Below, in pieces: positions 45,067 to 53,559 of a DNA stretch of 64,000 nt (position 1 is its first letter; each line of letters begins with the position of its first letter). A model generated the notes under the pieces. That model made no database searches. It saw nothing but the letters and a program-made list of their open reading frames with translations, and was not told the DNA's origin. Source of the DNA: SAR324 cluster bacterium (GTDB lineage Bacteria > SAR324 > NAC60-12); NCBI GenBank assembly GCA_028281495.1, contig JANQJU010000029.1, positions 620,001-684,000 on the forward strand, read 5' to 3'. Made by a program: the position numbers and the translations under genes.

Positions 45067-45990
45067 ATGGAAAAGATACTTTCGTTTTTTAAAGGCAACA
45101 CTCCTGCCACCTTAGGGGTAGGAATCATTACGATCTTCATACTCTTGAGCTTGTTTGCTCCATTGATCGCTCCTTATGATCCTTCCAAACGAGTGGCACG
45201 CGGACACGAAGCTCCTAGTGCTGAGCATATCTTAGGCACGACACGAGCGGGTCAAGATGTGTTCAGTCAATTGATTTATGGTGGCCGAATCTCGTTAATC
45301 GTTGCTTTTGGAGCGGGTTTGCTGAGCACAGTGATTGCGGTGGTGATGGGTGTTACCGCAGCCTACTTTGGAGGAAAAATTGATGAATTCCTCGTGTTCA
45401 TTATGAACGTGGTGCTCGTGATTCCAAACCTTCCACTCATTCTGGTGCTTGCCGCCTTCATAGGGGAGGCGGGTCCGTTAGCCATTGCCATCATCATCGG
45501 GGCCACTTCCTGGGCCTGGGGTGCTCGGGTGGTGCGGTCCCAAACATTATCAATCCGTCGGAAAGAATTCGTGACAGCGGCCGAGGTTATCGGTGAATCC
45601 AAATGGCGGATCATTATTGTCGAGATGGTGCCCAATCTGATTTCTATCATCACCGGCGGATTTGTGGGAACCACCCTATATGCTGTGCTTTCCGAAGCAG
45701 GCTTGGAATTCATCGGTCTCGGGGACCCCAGTGTGGTGACTTGGGGAACGATGTTGCTGTGGGCACAAAATTCCTCAGCTTTAATCGTCGGTGCATGGTG
45801 GGATATGTTGGCCCCAGCTATCACAATCTCCATCTTTGGAGGCGGACTGGCCCTTCTCAATATGGGTATGGACCAAATCAGTAATCCTCAATTGAAGGGT
45901 GGTGGCAATCTCAAACAATGGGAAAAGCTGCACAAAGAAATCGAAGCCAAACGCCGCGCACTTTCTGCACAACAATCATCTGCCAACTGA
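45067..45990 (+). CDS. ABC transporter permease, DppC/OppC type
   Basis: The 307-residue protein has the DppC-type N-terminus (FAPLIAPYDPSKR then HILGTTRAGQDVFSQLIYGGRISL) and the EAA loop RRKEFVTAAEVIGESKWRIIIVEMVPNLI. About six membrane segments are visible. A long hydrophilic C-terminal tail (about 270-307) is present. It forms the second half of the membrane channel with the preceding permease. Confidence 0.92.
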   Translation: MEKILSFFKGNTPATLGVGIITIFILLSLFAPLIAPYDPSKRVARGHEAPSAEHILGTTRAGQDVFSQLIYGGRISLIVAFGAGLLSTVIAVVMGVTAAYFGGKIDEFLVFIMNVVLVIPNLPLILVLAAFIGEAGPLAIAIIIGATSWAWGARVVRSQTLSIRRKEFVTAAEVIGESKWRIIIVEMVPNLISIITGGFVGTTLYAVLSEAGLEFIGLGDPSVVTWGTMLLWAQNSSALIVGAWWDMLAPAITISIFGGGLALLNMGMDQISNPQLKGGGNLKQWEKLHKEIEAKRRALSAQQSSAN

Positions 45991-46002
45991 GAGGAGGAAA
46001 CT

Positions 46003-46974
46003 ATGGAATCGCAGACAAAAAACAACCTTCTGGAAGTGAAAGATGTTTGTGTCGATTACTTCACAGGAAAAGGAATGGTCCGCGCAGTGGATCACGTAAA
46101 CTTGCATATCAAAAAAGGAGAAACTTTAGGGTTGGCTGGGGAGTCAGGATGTGGAAAAAGCACCCTCGCGTTTTCCATCGCCAAATTGCACAAGCCCCCT
46201 GCATTGATTTCGAATGGCCAAATTTTATTTGATGGAGAAGATATCCTCAGTTTTGATGAAGAACGATTACGACAATTCCGCTGGAATGAGGTGAGCGTGG
46301 TTTTGCAAAGTGCCATGAATTGCCTCAATCCTGTCATCACCATTGGCGAGCAAATGTGCGATGTGATTCGATGCCATCGCCCCGTTTCTCAAGAAGAAGC
46401 CCGCGAACGTGCCAAAGAGCTATTAGAAATTGTGGGAATTCACGAAAGCCGTTTGGATGATTACCCCCATCAATTCAGTGGAGGGATGAGGCAACGTGCC
46501 GTCATCGCGATCACACTCGCCTTGGACCCCCAATTGATCATCATGGACGAGCCAACCACCGCCTTAGACGTGGTTGTCGAGCGTGACATCATGGCCGAGT
46601 TGGCTCAATTGAAAAAGAATTTTGGGTTCACCATCCTACTCATTAGCCACGACTTGAGCCTCATGGGAGAAATTTCTGACCGCATCGGCATCATGTATGC
46701 CGGCAAGATGGTGGAAGTTTCCACTTCTGAGAAAATTCTCTATGACCCCCAACACCCCTATACGAAGGGTTTGATCAACTCTTTCCCATTGCTGATGGGA
46801 GAAAAGAAAGAACTGACGGGTATCAAAGGCAGTCCGTTGAATTTATTTAATCCCCCCAAAGGTTGTTATTTTGCGGAACGTTGCCCGGAACGCATGGATA
46901 TCTGCACATCGCAAGATCCGCAATTGCAACCTCTGGAACCTGACCGCAACGTCAAATGCCATTTGTTCAACTGA
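46003..46974 (+). CDS. ABC transporter ATPase, DppD/OppD type
   Basis: The 323-residue protein has Walker A GESGCGKST, signature LSGG-like 'FSGGMRQR', Walker B LIIMDEPTTALD and the oligopeptide-transporter C-terminal domain with four cysteines (CYFAERCPERMDIC and a later Cys), which in some relatives holds an iron-sulfur cluster. It pairs with the ATPase downstream. Confidence 0.94.
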   Translation: MESQTKNNLLEVKDVCVDYFTGKGMVRAVDHVNLHIKKGETLGLAGESGCGKSTLAFSIAKLHKPPALISNGQILFDGEDILSFDEERLRQFRWNEVSVVLQSAMNCLNPVITIGEQMCDVIRCHRPVSQEEARERAKELLEIVGIHESRLDDYPHQFSGGMRQRAVIAITLALDPQLIIMDEPTTALDVVVERDIMAELAQLKKNFGFTILLISHDLSLMGEISDRIGIMYAGKMVEVSTSEKILYDPQHPYTKGLINSFPLLMGEKKELTGIKGSPLNLFNPPKGCYFAERCPERMDICTSQDPQLQPLEPDRNVKCHLFN

Positions 46975-47012
46975 CCGATTCTCTCTTCAACTCTTTTTGA
47001 AAAAGGTGTGTT

Positions 47013-48005
47013 ATGGCTCCTCAAGCAAAGCCAGTCATTGAAGTCAAAAATTTAGTCAAAGACTTTCCTGTGGCACGCGGCGCGTTCAAACAAAGTTTGA
47101 TGCGAGCGGTCAATGATGTCTCCTACGATTTGATCCCCGGACAAGCCTTAGCCATTGTAGGTGAATCCGGAAGTGGCAAAAGCACCGGGGCAAGGATTCT
47201 ATCCCTATTGTATCCGAAAACCGGCGGACAACTCTTGTATCGTGGGAAAGAAATTAGTGATTTTCGGGGAACACAAATCCACGAATATCGTCAGAAAGTG
47301 CAGATGATTTTTCAAGATCCGTATGGGTCTCTGAATCCTGTCCATACGATCTTTCATCATATTGCCCGTCCATTGTTGATCCACAAAAAAGTTTCCAGCC
47401 GGAAAGAACTTCCCGACAAAGTGCACTCGTTACTAGAACAGGTGGGGCTGACCCCAGCCGTGGAAACGGCTAAAAAACACCCGTTTCAGTTGAGTGGAGG
47501 TCAACGACAGCGAGTGTGTATTGCCAAAACCCTCGCTATTGGTGCCGAGGTCGTTCTTGCCGATGAACCAACTTCAGCACTCGACGTTTCGATCCGTTTG
47601 GGTATTCTCAATCTCATGGAAACCATGAAGAACGAACGCAACGTTTCGTTCATGTACATCACTCACGATATCGCGACGGCTCGTTACTTTGCGGAGCGGA
47701 TCGCGGTGATGTATGTGGGCCACATGGTGGAATGGGGCGATAGCAACGAAGTCATTTTGCGCCCTCAACATCCTTATACCCAGCTTCTAATTTCAGCGGT
47801 CCCGGATCCTTCGAAAAAAGGACACGTGGAGGCTACGGATGAACGCGAGAAAAAAGACATTCCCTTATGGACTCCCTCCAGCAAAGGGTGCCCTTTTGCG
47901 AGTCGGTGTCCGCACGTGACAAAAAAATGCATGGAACGCATGCCAGGAGTCACCAAATTGTCCGATTCTCATTACGTTCGTTGCTTCTTACACGGAGATT
48001 CGTAA
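47013..48005 (+). CDS. ABC transporter ATPase, DppF/OppF type
   Basis: The 330-residue protein has Walker A GESGSGKST, signature LSGGQRQR, Walker B VVLADEPTSALD and a C-terminal Cys motif (GCPFASRCPHVTKKC). It completes the heterodimeric ATPase. The next gene, the GH1 enzyme, starts 22 bases after its stop. Confidence 0.94.
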   Translation: MAPQAKPVIEVKNLVKDFPVARGAFKQSLMRAVNDVSYDLIPGQALAIVGESGSGKSTGARILSLLYPKTGGQLLYRGKEISDFRGTQIHEYRQKVQMIFQDPYGSLNPVHTIFHHIARPLLIHKKVSSRKELPDKVHSLLEQVGLTPAVETAKKHPFQLSGGQRQRVCIAKTLAIGAEVVLADEPTSALDVSIRLGILNLMETMKNERNVSFMYITHDIATARYFAERIAVMYVGHMVEWGDSNEVILRPQHPYTQLLISAVPDPSKKGHVEATDEREKKDIPLWTPSSKGCPFASRCPHVTKKCMERMPGVTKLSDSHYVRCFLHGDS

Positions 48006-48027
48006 TTTTTCTTCAAGAGGAGACAGT

Positions 48028-49374
48028 ATGAACTTTCCAAAGGATTTTGTTTGGGGAGCGGCAACAGCAAGTTATCAAATCGAAGGGGCCGCCTACGAAG
48101 ACGGAAAAGGGCTTTCGGTTTGGGATATGATGAGTCGACACCCCGGTAAAATAAACCTCGGTGATACCGGGGATGTGGCTTGCGATCACTATCATCGCTA
48201 CCCAGACGATGTCGCTTTGATGTCTGAAATCGGATTGCAGGCTTATCGACTTTCCATCAGTTGGCCTCGTGTCTTGCCCGAAGGAGTGGGTTCCGTGAAC
48301 GAAAAAGGCCTCGATTTCTACAGTCGTCTGGTGGATTCCCTGTTGGAAAAAAACATCACCCCATGGGTGACCTTGTTCCATTGGGATTTTCCTTATTCGC
48401 TCTACTGCCGAGGGGGCTGGCTGAATCGTGAGAGTGCGGATTGGTTTGCAGACTACACCGCTGTGATCGTGGACAAGCTTTCTGATCGAGTGGCGCATTG
48501 GTTCACGCTCAACGAGCCTCAATGCTTCTTGGGTTTGGGGCACCATGTTGGTGAGCATGCTCCTGGTATGCAAATGGGATTTGCCGAAGTGCTTCTGGCT
48601 GCACACCACGCATTATTAGCCCACGGGCGTTCGGTTCAAGTGATCCGTGCCCATGCTAAAAAAGCACCATTGATTGGAGCGGCTCCAGTCGGAGCGGTCT
48701 CCATTCCCAACACCAACTCTCCTCAAGATATCGAAGCAGCCCGACAATGGACGTATAGCGTCAAAGCGAAGAACTGTTTCTCTAATACTTGGTTCTCCGA
48801 TCCCATCATCCTGGGGCAGTATCCGGATGACGGCATGCAGTTGTTTGAAGCTGAAATGCCCAAAATCAAAGAAGGCGATCTTGCCACCATGTGTCAACCG
48901 CTCGATTTCTATGGCATCAACATTTATTGGGGCCAATTTATCCAAGCTTTAGAAGAGGGTGGTTCGGAAGTGGTCTTCCACAAAGAATTGCCAACCACGG
49001 CAATGGGTTGGCAAGTGACTCCTGAGGCACTCTACTGGGGCCCCCGCTTTTTGTACGAACGATACAAATTGCCTATTGTGATTACAGAAAATGGAATGGC
49101 CAACTTGGATTATGTAGAAGCTGATGGCCAGGTGCATGACCCTCAACGTATCGACTTTTTACGCCGATACCTCAATGAGTTTGGACGTGCGATTGCTGAT
49201 GGGGTGGATGGCATGGGTTATTTCCAATGGTCTTTGATGGATAATTTCGAATGGGCCGAAGGTTACGCCAAACGTTTTGGCCTTGTTCATGTGGACTACA
49301 CCACCCAAAAACGCACCCTCAAAGACTCTGCCCATTGGTACAAAAACGTGATTGCCAATAATGCGGTTTTATAA
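48028..49374 (+). CDS. GH1 family beta-glucosidase/beta-glycosidase, copy 2
   Basis: The 448-residue protein is very close in sequence to the enzyme at 29242-30585, with the same catalytic positions: acid/base Glu163 in LNEPQ and nucleophile Glu354 in ITENGM. It has no signal peptide, so it hydrolyses imported beta-glycosides in the cytoplasm. It is the last gene of the transporter operon, with a strong AGAGGAG site. The first copy has HNEPQ where this has LNEPQ; the two may differ in substrate range. A terminator lies about 40 bases after the stop. Confidence 0.95.
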   Translation: MNFPKDFVWGAATASYQIEGAAYEDGKGLSVWDMMSRHPGKINLGDTGDVACDHYHRYPDDVALMSEIGLQAYRLSISWPRVLPEGVGSVNEKGLDFYSRLVDSLLEKNITPWVTLFHWDFPYSLYCRGGWLNRESADWFADYTAVIVDKLSDRVAHWFTLNEPQCFLGLGHHVGEHAPGMQMGFAEVLLAAHHALLAHGRSVQVIRAHAKKAPLIGAAPVGAVSIPNTNSPQDIEAARQWTYSVKAKNCFSNTWFSDPIILGQYPDDGMQLFEAEMPKIKEGDLATMCQPLDFYGINIYWGQFIQALEEGGSEVVFHKELPTTAMGWQVTPEALYWGPRFLYERYKLPIVITENGMANLDYVEADGQVHDPQRIDFLRRYLNEFGRAIADGVDGMGYFQWSLMDNFEWAEGYAKRFGLVHVDYTTQKRTLKDSAHWYKNVIANNAVL

Positions 49375-49956
49375 ATTTTTGAAGTTCCCTTCCTCCGTAC
49401 CCTCCTCCTCTAGGGAAGCCAGTTCCCCTAAGACTGGCTTCCCTGCTTTTTCAACCATCATCTGCTTTATCTCTTCACTATCCATTCTCACACCACCCGC
49501 TTCACCATCGTATGTCTGGAAACCTGCTTGTTCGTAAACACGAATAGCACTTTTATTTCCTTCTAGTACTTCTAAGAATATCTGTTGAATACTCGGAATT
49601 TTGAAAGCCTCATCCATCGTAGATTTGACCAAATTCAAACCGACTTTTTTACCTCGGTATTGAGATTTTACGTACATCTGAATGATTGTACCGATATGAT
49701 ATACAGGAAAACCATTATTCGATAGAAAGGGAATAAACCCGCAAATTCCTACCAACATCTGTTGGTCATAAGCCCCCATCACAAATCTGTCGTCGGTGGG
49801 TTGTTCTAGGGCTTGTTCAAACATCAGTTTGGGCAATTTAATTTGCTGTTCGTAGTTGGAATCAAAATTCTCAGGGTAAAGCTTCAAGCTTTCTAGCCGG
49901 ATATCTCGATATTGCTTTGTATCAGTAGAAACGAGTTTTCGGTACAGAATATTCAT
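49369..49956 (-). CDS. GNAT-family N-acetyltransferase
   Basis: The frame is open back to 50133, but the domain starts naturally at the ATG 49956 (MNILYRKLVSTDTKQYRDIRLESLKL), giving about 195 residues; no strong ribosome-binding site is visible there. The acetyl-CoA-binding region is IIQMYVKSQYRGKKVGLNLV, the variant of the GNAT motif A (Q/RxxGxG/A) with QYRGKKVG. SAIRVYEQAGFQTY marks motif B. The substrate (small molecule or protein amine) is unknown. Its C-terminus (EKAGKPVLGELASLEEE) is encoded by the terminator stem of the converging operon, and its stop overlaps the GH1 gene end by six bases. Confidence 0.82.
   Translation of the reverse strand: MNILYRKLVSTDTKQYRDIRLESLKLYPENFDSNYEQQIKLPKLMFEQALEQPTDDRFVMGAYDQQMLVGICGFIPFLSNNGFPVYHIGTIIQMYVKSQYRGKKVGLNLVKSTMDEAFKIPSIQQIFLEVLEGNKSAIRVYEQAGFQTYDGEAGGVRMDSEEIKQMMVEKAGKPVLGELASLEEEGTEEGNFKNL
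49412..49451 (+). terminator. Rho-independent terminator of the transporter/GH1 operon, inside the GNAT gene
   Basis: AGGGAAGCCAGT (49412-49423) and ACTGGCTTCCCT (49433-49444) form a perfect 12-base stem with a nine-base loop, followed by GCTTTTT. It lies 38 bases after the GH1 stop. The same bases code, on the other strand, for the C-terminal part of the GNAT protein. Confidence 0.85.
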
Positions 49957-50063
49957 AAATTTAGGTTTGTCTTCAAATCGTCGAATATTTACATGCGTCA
50001 CGAGGGCATGTTCCTGCTTGGCAAAGTGGCATTCCCAATAAAACCTGTGGGGTGGTCTGTCGA

Positions 50064-50678
50064 TTATTGTTCCTGAATCGCCAGTCTTAGTCCAAGAAAA
50101 GCAAACATCGCAGCAAAGGAACGTTGTAACCACACAACAAGTCTTGGTGAATTTACCACACGCTGACGAACCGCAGTTGCTGCAACACCATACAGAATGA
50201 ATATCATCAACGTCAGTGCCATAAAAATTAGACTCAACCCAACCATCTCAGCAATCGGTGTTGCACTCTCCTCTGAAACAAATGGTGGCAGAAAAGCCAA
50301 AAAAAAGATCGAAAGCTTAGGGTTCAGGATATTCAGCAAGACGGCTCGTTGGATAATCTGCCATGTATTGTTTTGCGATATTGACGAATCAAACTGGAAT
50401 ACCTTTGCCTCTCGCCACATTGTCCAAGCGAGATACAACAAATAGAGGGCACCCACTATCTTCATCCCTTGAAAAGCCAGAGCACTCATGTGCAAAAGTG
50501 CTGATAAACCCAGAATGCTGGCTGACAAATGAGGAATAATTCCCGCAGTACAACCCAATGCTGCTGCAATACTAGCCCGCCAACCTAAGAACAGACCGGT
50601 TGATACCGTATAAATCACCCCCGTTCCTGGGATCAAAACGACAATCAATGATGTCAGTAAAAACTCGGTATTGAACAT
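50064..50678 (-). CDS. LysE-family amino-acid exporter
   Basis: The ATG at 50678 follows a GGAGGTGG site. The ~204-residue protein has six hydrophobic segments and the LysE/RhtB signature: LIPGTGVIYTVSTGLFLGWRASIAAALGCTAGIIPH, then YLLYLAWTMWR and NILNPKLSIFFLAFLPPF. Such proteins export lysine, homoserine, threonine or leucine, among others. The gene directly precedes, on the same strand, the GNAT gene and is preceded by an AraC regulator on the same strand; AraC-LysE pairs are common and suggest regulation by that neighbour. Confidence 0.9.
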   Translation of the reverse strand: MFNTEFLLTSLIVVLIPGTGVIYTVSTGLFLGWRASIAAALGCTAGIIPHLSASILGLSALLHMSALAFQGMKIVGALYLLYLAWTMWREAKVFQFDSSISQNNTWQIIQRAVLLNILNPKLSIFFLAFLPPFVSEESATPIAEMVGLSLIFMALTLMIFILYGVAATAVRQRVVNSPRLVVWLQRSFAAMFAFLGLRLAIQEQ

Positions 50679-50753
50679 TGCCACCTCCAAATTGCGATTA
50701 CTAAAACTTCACGTTTGCAACTGAACTGTGGCTGAGTTTTACTCTCGTTTGAG

Positions 50754-51590
50754 CTATCCGTCTTGTACGCTATTGCGGTATTGGCCTGGGGTAATCCCCC
50801 AAAATCGTTTAAACCAACGCGTGAGATGGCTCTGATCCACAAACCCGGTGGCCTGTGCCACGTCTACGACCGATTCCCCTACCTCAAGCAATCTCTTGGC
50901 ATGCCGAATTCTCACCTGTCGCAGATAAGCGTGTGGCGGCATTCCGACTCCATGGCGGAATACTCGAACCAGATGAAAGCGGCTCAAGTTCGTCAGCTGG
51001 GACAATTCGGTGAGCGAAATGTCTTCCGAGTAATGCTCTTCTATGTAGGCCTTAAGAATTTTCACGACGAACTTTTCGTTACTCACACTCGACTCAGGTG
51101 GGTGGTCATCGGCATAGCAATTGATCATTTGACCGAGAGTCTCTAACAACAAAGTTTCAACCTCCAGCCGAGGAGTATTCCTCTGTTCTAATTTCATATG
51201 TAGATTATGGAGCTGTTGGGCTAAAGCAGGATCGGCAATGACCCCAGGCTGAAAGAAAGGAAGTGGCCGAGGTCGATCTGCAAATTCGGAAGCGACAGTT
51301 TGAAGTGTTGTGGTAGGGAAGTAAAACATTCGATAGGTCCAGCCCTCTTCAACAGCTGGTTGGCCTGTGTGAACTTCGCCAGGTATGCACAAGTTGATAT
51401 TGCCGGATGCTGCAACAACGTTTTCGCCGCGATAGTAGAAACCCAGCGCCCCGTGTTCAATCACACCGATCGCGTATCGTTCGTGAGTGTGAGGAGGAAA
51501 TGACTGTTTCAAGTGTTTGGCTCGCAACAGCTCCACATTATCGAAGTGAGGAATGCGCCAGAATTTATTGATTGCTCTTTTCGCTTGCAT
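50754..51590 (-). CDS. AraC-family regulator with cupin sensor domain
   Basis: The ~278-residue protein has an N-terminal cupin-like sensor (about 10-150; FPPHTHERYAIGVIEHGALGFYYRGE) and a C-terminal AraC helix-turn-helix (about 175-278; ISLTELSQLTNLSRFHLVRVFRHGVGMPPHAYLRQVRIRHAKRLL, VVDVAQATGFVDQSHLTRWFKRFWGI). The start is uncertain: ATG 51590 is used, with a GTG at 51602 as alternative; neither has a strong ribosome-binding site. It overlaps the end of the cyclotransferase-like gene and lies just before the LysE exporter gene, the likely target. Confidence 0.88.
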   Translation of the reverse strand: MQAKRAINKFWRIPHFDNVELLRAKHLKQSFPPHTHERYAIGVIEHGALGFYYRGENVVAASGNINLCIPGEVHTGQPAVEEGWTYRMFYFPTTTLQTVASEFADRPRPLPFFQPGVIADPALAQQLHNLHMKLEQRNTPRLEVETLLLETLGQMINCYADDHPPESSVSNEKFVVKILKAYIEEHYSEDISLTELSQLTNLSRFHLVRVFRHGVGMPPHAYLRQVRIRHAKRLLEVGESVVDVAQATGFVDQSHLTRWFKRFWGITPGQYRNSVQDG

Positions 51591-51924
51591 GGTAGGCGTC
51601 ACGTTTCAGTGCATAAACAAAGGCCTCAACATCATCGGTTCCGTTGACCTTGATGGTAACAGACACCCGCTCGTAGCCCTCCCCTTCAAAATCATCCAGC
51701 ATTGACCATTGGTCCATGAGATGCTCGGACGAAAAAACGAAACCCTCCACATTGTCCCCTTCTTCGGAGGGGATGATTCCAGGACACCCCATTGCTGCCC
51801 CCCAACCTTCCTGAACCAAGATTCCCTTTAACGTTGCCGCTTCCCATGATCCCGGAATACTCTCTAGGACCTTATGGTTGGACCGACCGGGGGCTAATGT
51901 GCCATAAACAAATAGTCGTTGCAT
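51565..51924 (-). CDS. Gamma-glutamylcyclotransferase/AIG2-like family protein
   Basis: The 119-residue protein has the GGCT-fold signature YGTLAPGRSNHKVL at the start (substrate loop) and the catalytic glutamate in LDDFEGEGYER (Glu80). It could remove gamma-glutamyl groups from peptides or amines, but this family is functionally mixed. It overlaps the start of the AraC gene and so may be in one operon with it and the LysE exporter. Confidence 0.85.
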   Translation of the reverse strand: MQRLFVYGTLAPGRSNHKVLESIPGSWEAATLKGILVQEGWGAAMGCPGIIPSEEGDNVEGFVFSSEHLMDQWSMLDDFEGEGYERVSVTIKVNGTDDVEAFVYALKRDAYHASEKSNQ

Positions 51925-52142
51925 AGTAAACTTAAACTCCTTAGCTCGTTGTTCAACAGTTGTTGTAGACTCCCCCCTGGGAGCTTCTCAATTGTCTTAT
52001 CACCAATCCTTTTGATAAACTTTTTGCCTAGCAGGTAAGCCATAGCTGAGCACGCTTTATTTGCAACAAAGAGCAGCTCAAAATGAAGTGGATTTGGCTA
52101 ACGTTGTAGCTTATTTTCAAATTATATCCCAATTTCTGCGTT

Positions 52143-52547
52143 TTAATATTCTTTCAATCCATCATTTTTATTTCTCAAAAACTGAACTTGAGCTGCCTGA
52201 ATTTCAAACAAATGCTGTTCTACCCACATTTTAAGTTGCTCGATCCAGGGCACGAGCTTTTGTCCGAGTGGGGTTAAGCTGTATTCCACTCGCAGGGGCA
52301 TTTCATTATAGGCGACACGTTTTACAAAACCATCACGCTCCAAGTTTCTCAATGTCTGAGTGAGCATTTTTTGGGAAACTCCTTCGATTTGATTTTTCAA
52401 TTCTCCAAATCGCATTTCCTTCGATTTCAAAGCCACAATCACCAACATGGACCACTTCTCGGCAATTCGAGCCAGCAACTCGCGAGAGGGGCAACTGGCG
52501 ACAAACGCGTCGGGTTCTGCATTTTTTTGTTCTTTCATTTCAGTCAC
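52143..52547 (-). CDS. HxlR-family transcriptional regulator
   Basis: The 134-residue protein has the HxlR winged helix: a cysteine near the N-terminus (Cys19 in SCPSRELLARIAEKW), ELKNQIEGVSQKMLTQTLRNLERDGFVKRVAYNEMPLRVEYSLTPLGQKL. In several relatives that cysteine senses quinones, aldehydes or oxidants. It is divergent from the secreted hydrolase gene and probably controls it through the palindromes between them. Confidence 0.9.
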   Translation of the reverse strand: MTEMKEQKNAEPDAFVASCPSRELLARIAEKWSMLVIVALKSKEMRFGELKNQIEGVSQKMLTQTLRNLERDGFVKRVAYNEMPLRVEYSLTPLGQKLVPWIEQLKMWVEQHLFEIQAAQVQFLRNKNDGLKEY

Positions 52548-52575
52548 TTTAAAAATTTTTTATTTAGTTACCTCG

Positions 52576-52635
52576 GGGTGCCTAATTTACACCCAAAAGT
52601 GATTGCTATAGGGTATCAAGTATCCAATGGATACC
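52576..52635. promoter_or_regulatory. Operator cluster between HxlR and the hydrolase gene
   Basis: Two inverted repeats are seen: GGGTG (52576-52580) with CACCC (52590-52594), and GTATCC (52620-52625) with GGATAC (52629-52634), the latter also preceded by GGTATC at 52612-52617. A candidate promoter, TTTACA (about 52586-52591) and extended -10 TGCTATAGG, lies between. This arrangement fits HxlR repression of the hydrolase gene. Confidence 0.5.
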
Positions 52636-52691
52636 AGCTTTCTAATAGTCAAGAAAGCATTTTTCGAACTTTATGAATGAAAGGATAAAAG

Positions 52692-53549
52692 ATGAATCGG
52701 CTAAAATCATTGTTCATGCTTGGGTTAGGATTGACGTTTATGGCTAGTACCGCTTTAGCACAGCTGACCGTCACCGATTGGGCAGCCAGTACGGGGCCTT
52801 TATTTCCTCATTCGGGAATCATTGAAGGCGAATCCGAGATGGGTTTGGTTGACACTCAACAGTCGAAATCAGAAGCATTGCGCCTCGTTGCGGATTTGTT
52901 GGAAAAGGGCAAAGAACTGAAGTGGGTGTATGTGACCCATCCCCATTTGGATCATTTTGCTGGATCAAATATCGTTCGTCAGTTTTTCCCCAATGCTCGA
53001 TTTTATGGTCCTCCCAATGCCAATCAAGAAATGGCCTATCAAGTGCGTACCCGACGTTTGCCTTTAGGGCAGGGCACTCCAGGTGGGGCAAACAATCTCC
53101 CAGAAACCGCGCCTGACTATTTCGAAACCGTCCCCCCTAATAATCAGTTATCTTTAAATGGAGAACCGGTCGAAATTTTATTCGGCAAGGGCGATCATCC
53201 AGATTCATCTGTAGTATGGGTGCCTTCTGCCAAAACCGTTGTTGCGGGTGACGTGATCTTCAATCGCATCCACGCGTTTTTTGGGGATCATTCTGACATC
53301 GATGGTTGGATCCGTTTAGTGACCCGAATCACCGAACTCAATCCCAAAACCGTCATTGCAGGTCATTCGGCAACCCTCAACCCCAGTGGAGAATCGGCAA
53401 CCCTTCAACTTCAATGGTTGAAAGACCTCAAGTCCGCAATGGCCCAAAACGACACCGCTTCCTTCGTCAAAGCCGAAATGGTCAAAAAATATCCGGACTA
53501 TGGCAATGACTTCATTTTCGAATTCTCTTACATGGTTCGGAAAAAGTGA
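52692..53549 (+). CDS. Secreted metallo-beta-lactamase-fold hydrolase
   Basis: The 285-residue protein has a signal peptide (about 1-23, TALA) and the metal-binding motif HPHLDH (His83, His85, Asp87, His88). Further metal ligands are likely in GKGDHPDSSV, VAGDVIF and VIAGHS. It has the MBL fold without the active-site details of a true beta-lactamase, so lactonase, arylsulfatase-like or quinone/aldehyde-related hydrolysis are all possible. The divergent HxlR regulator suggests induction by a reactive compound. Confidence 0.85.
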   Translation: MNRLKSLFMLGLGLTFMASTALAQLTVTDWAASTGPLFPHSGIIEGESEMGLVDTQQSKSEALRLVADLLEKGKELKWVYVTHPHLDHFAGSNIVRQFFPNARFYGPPNANQEMAYQVRTRRLPLGQGTPGGANNLPETAPDYFETVPPNNQLSLNGEPVEILFGKGDHPDSSVVWVPSAKTVVAGDVIFNRIHAFFGDHSDIDGWIRLVTRITELNPKTVIAGHSATLNPSGESATLQLQWLKDLKSAMAQNDTASFVKAEMVKKYPDYGNDFIFEFSYMVRKK

Positions 53550-53559
53550 CAAATCATGA

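Noticed and set aside
49957..50133. Longer N-terminus for the GNAT protein (start at 50133)
   Set aside because: The added residues overlap the end of the LysE gene and look unlike a GNAT start; the ATG at 49956 begins at the domain edge.
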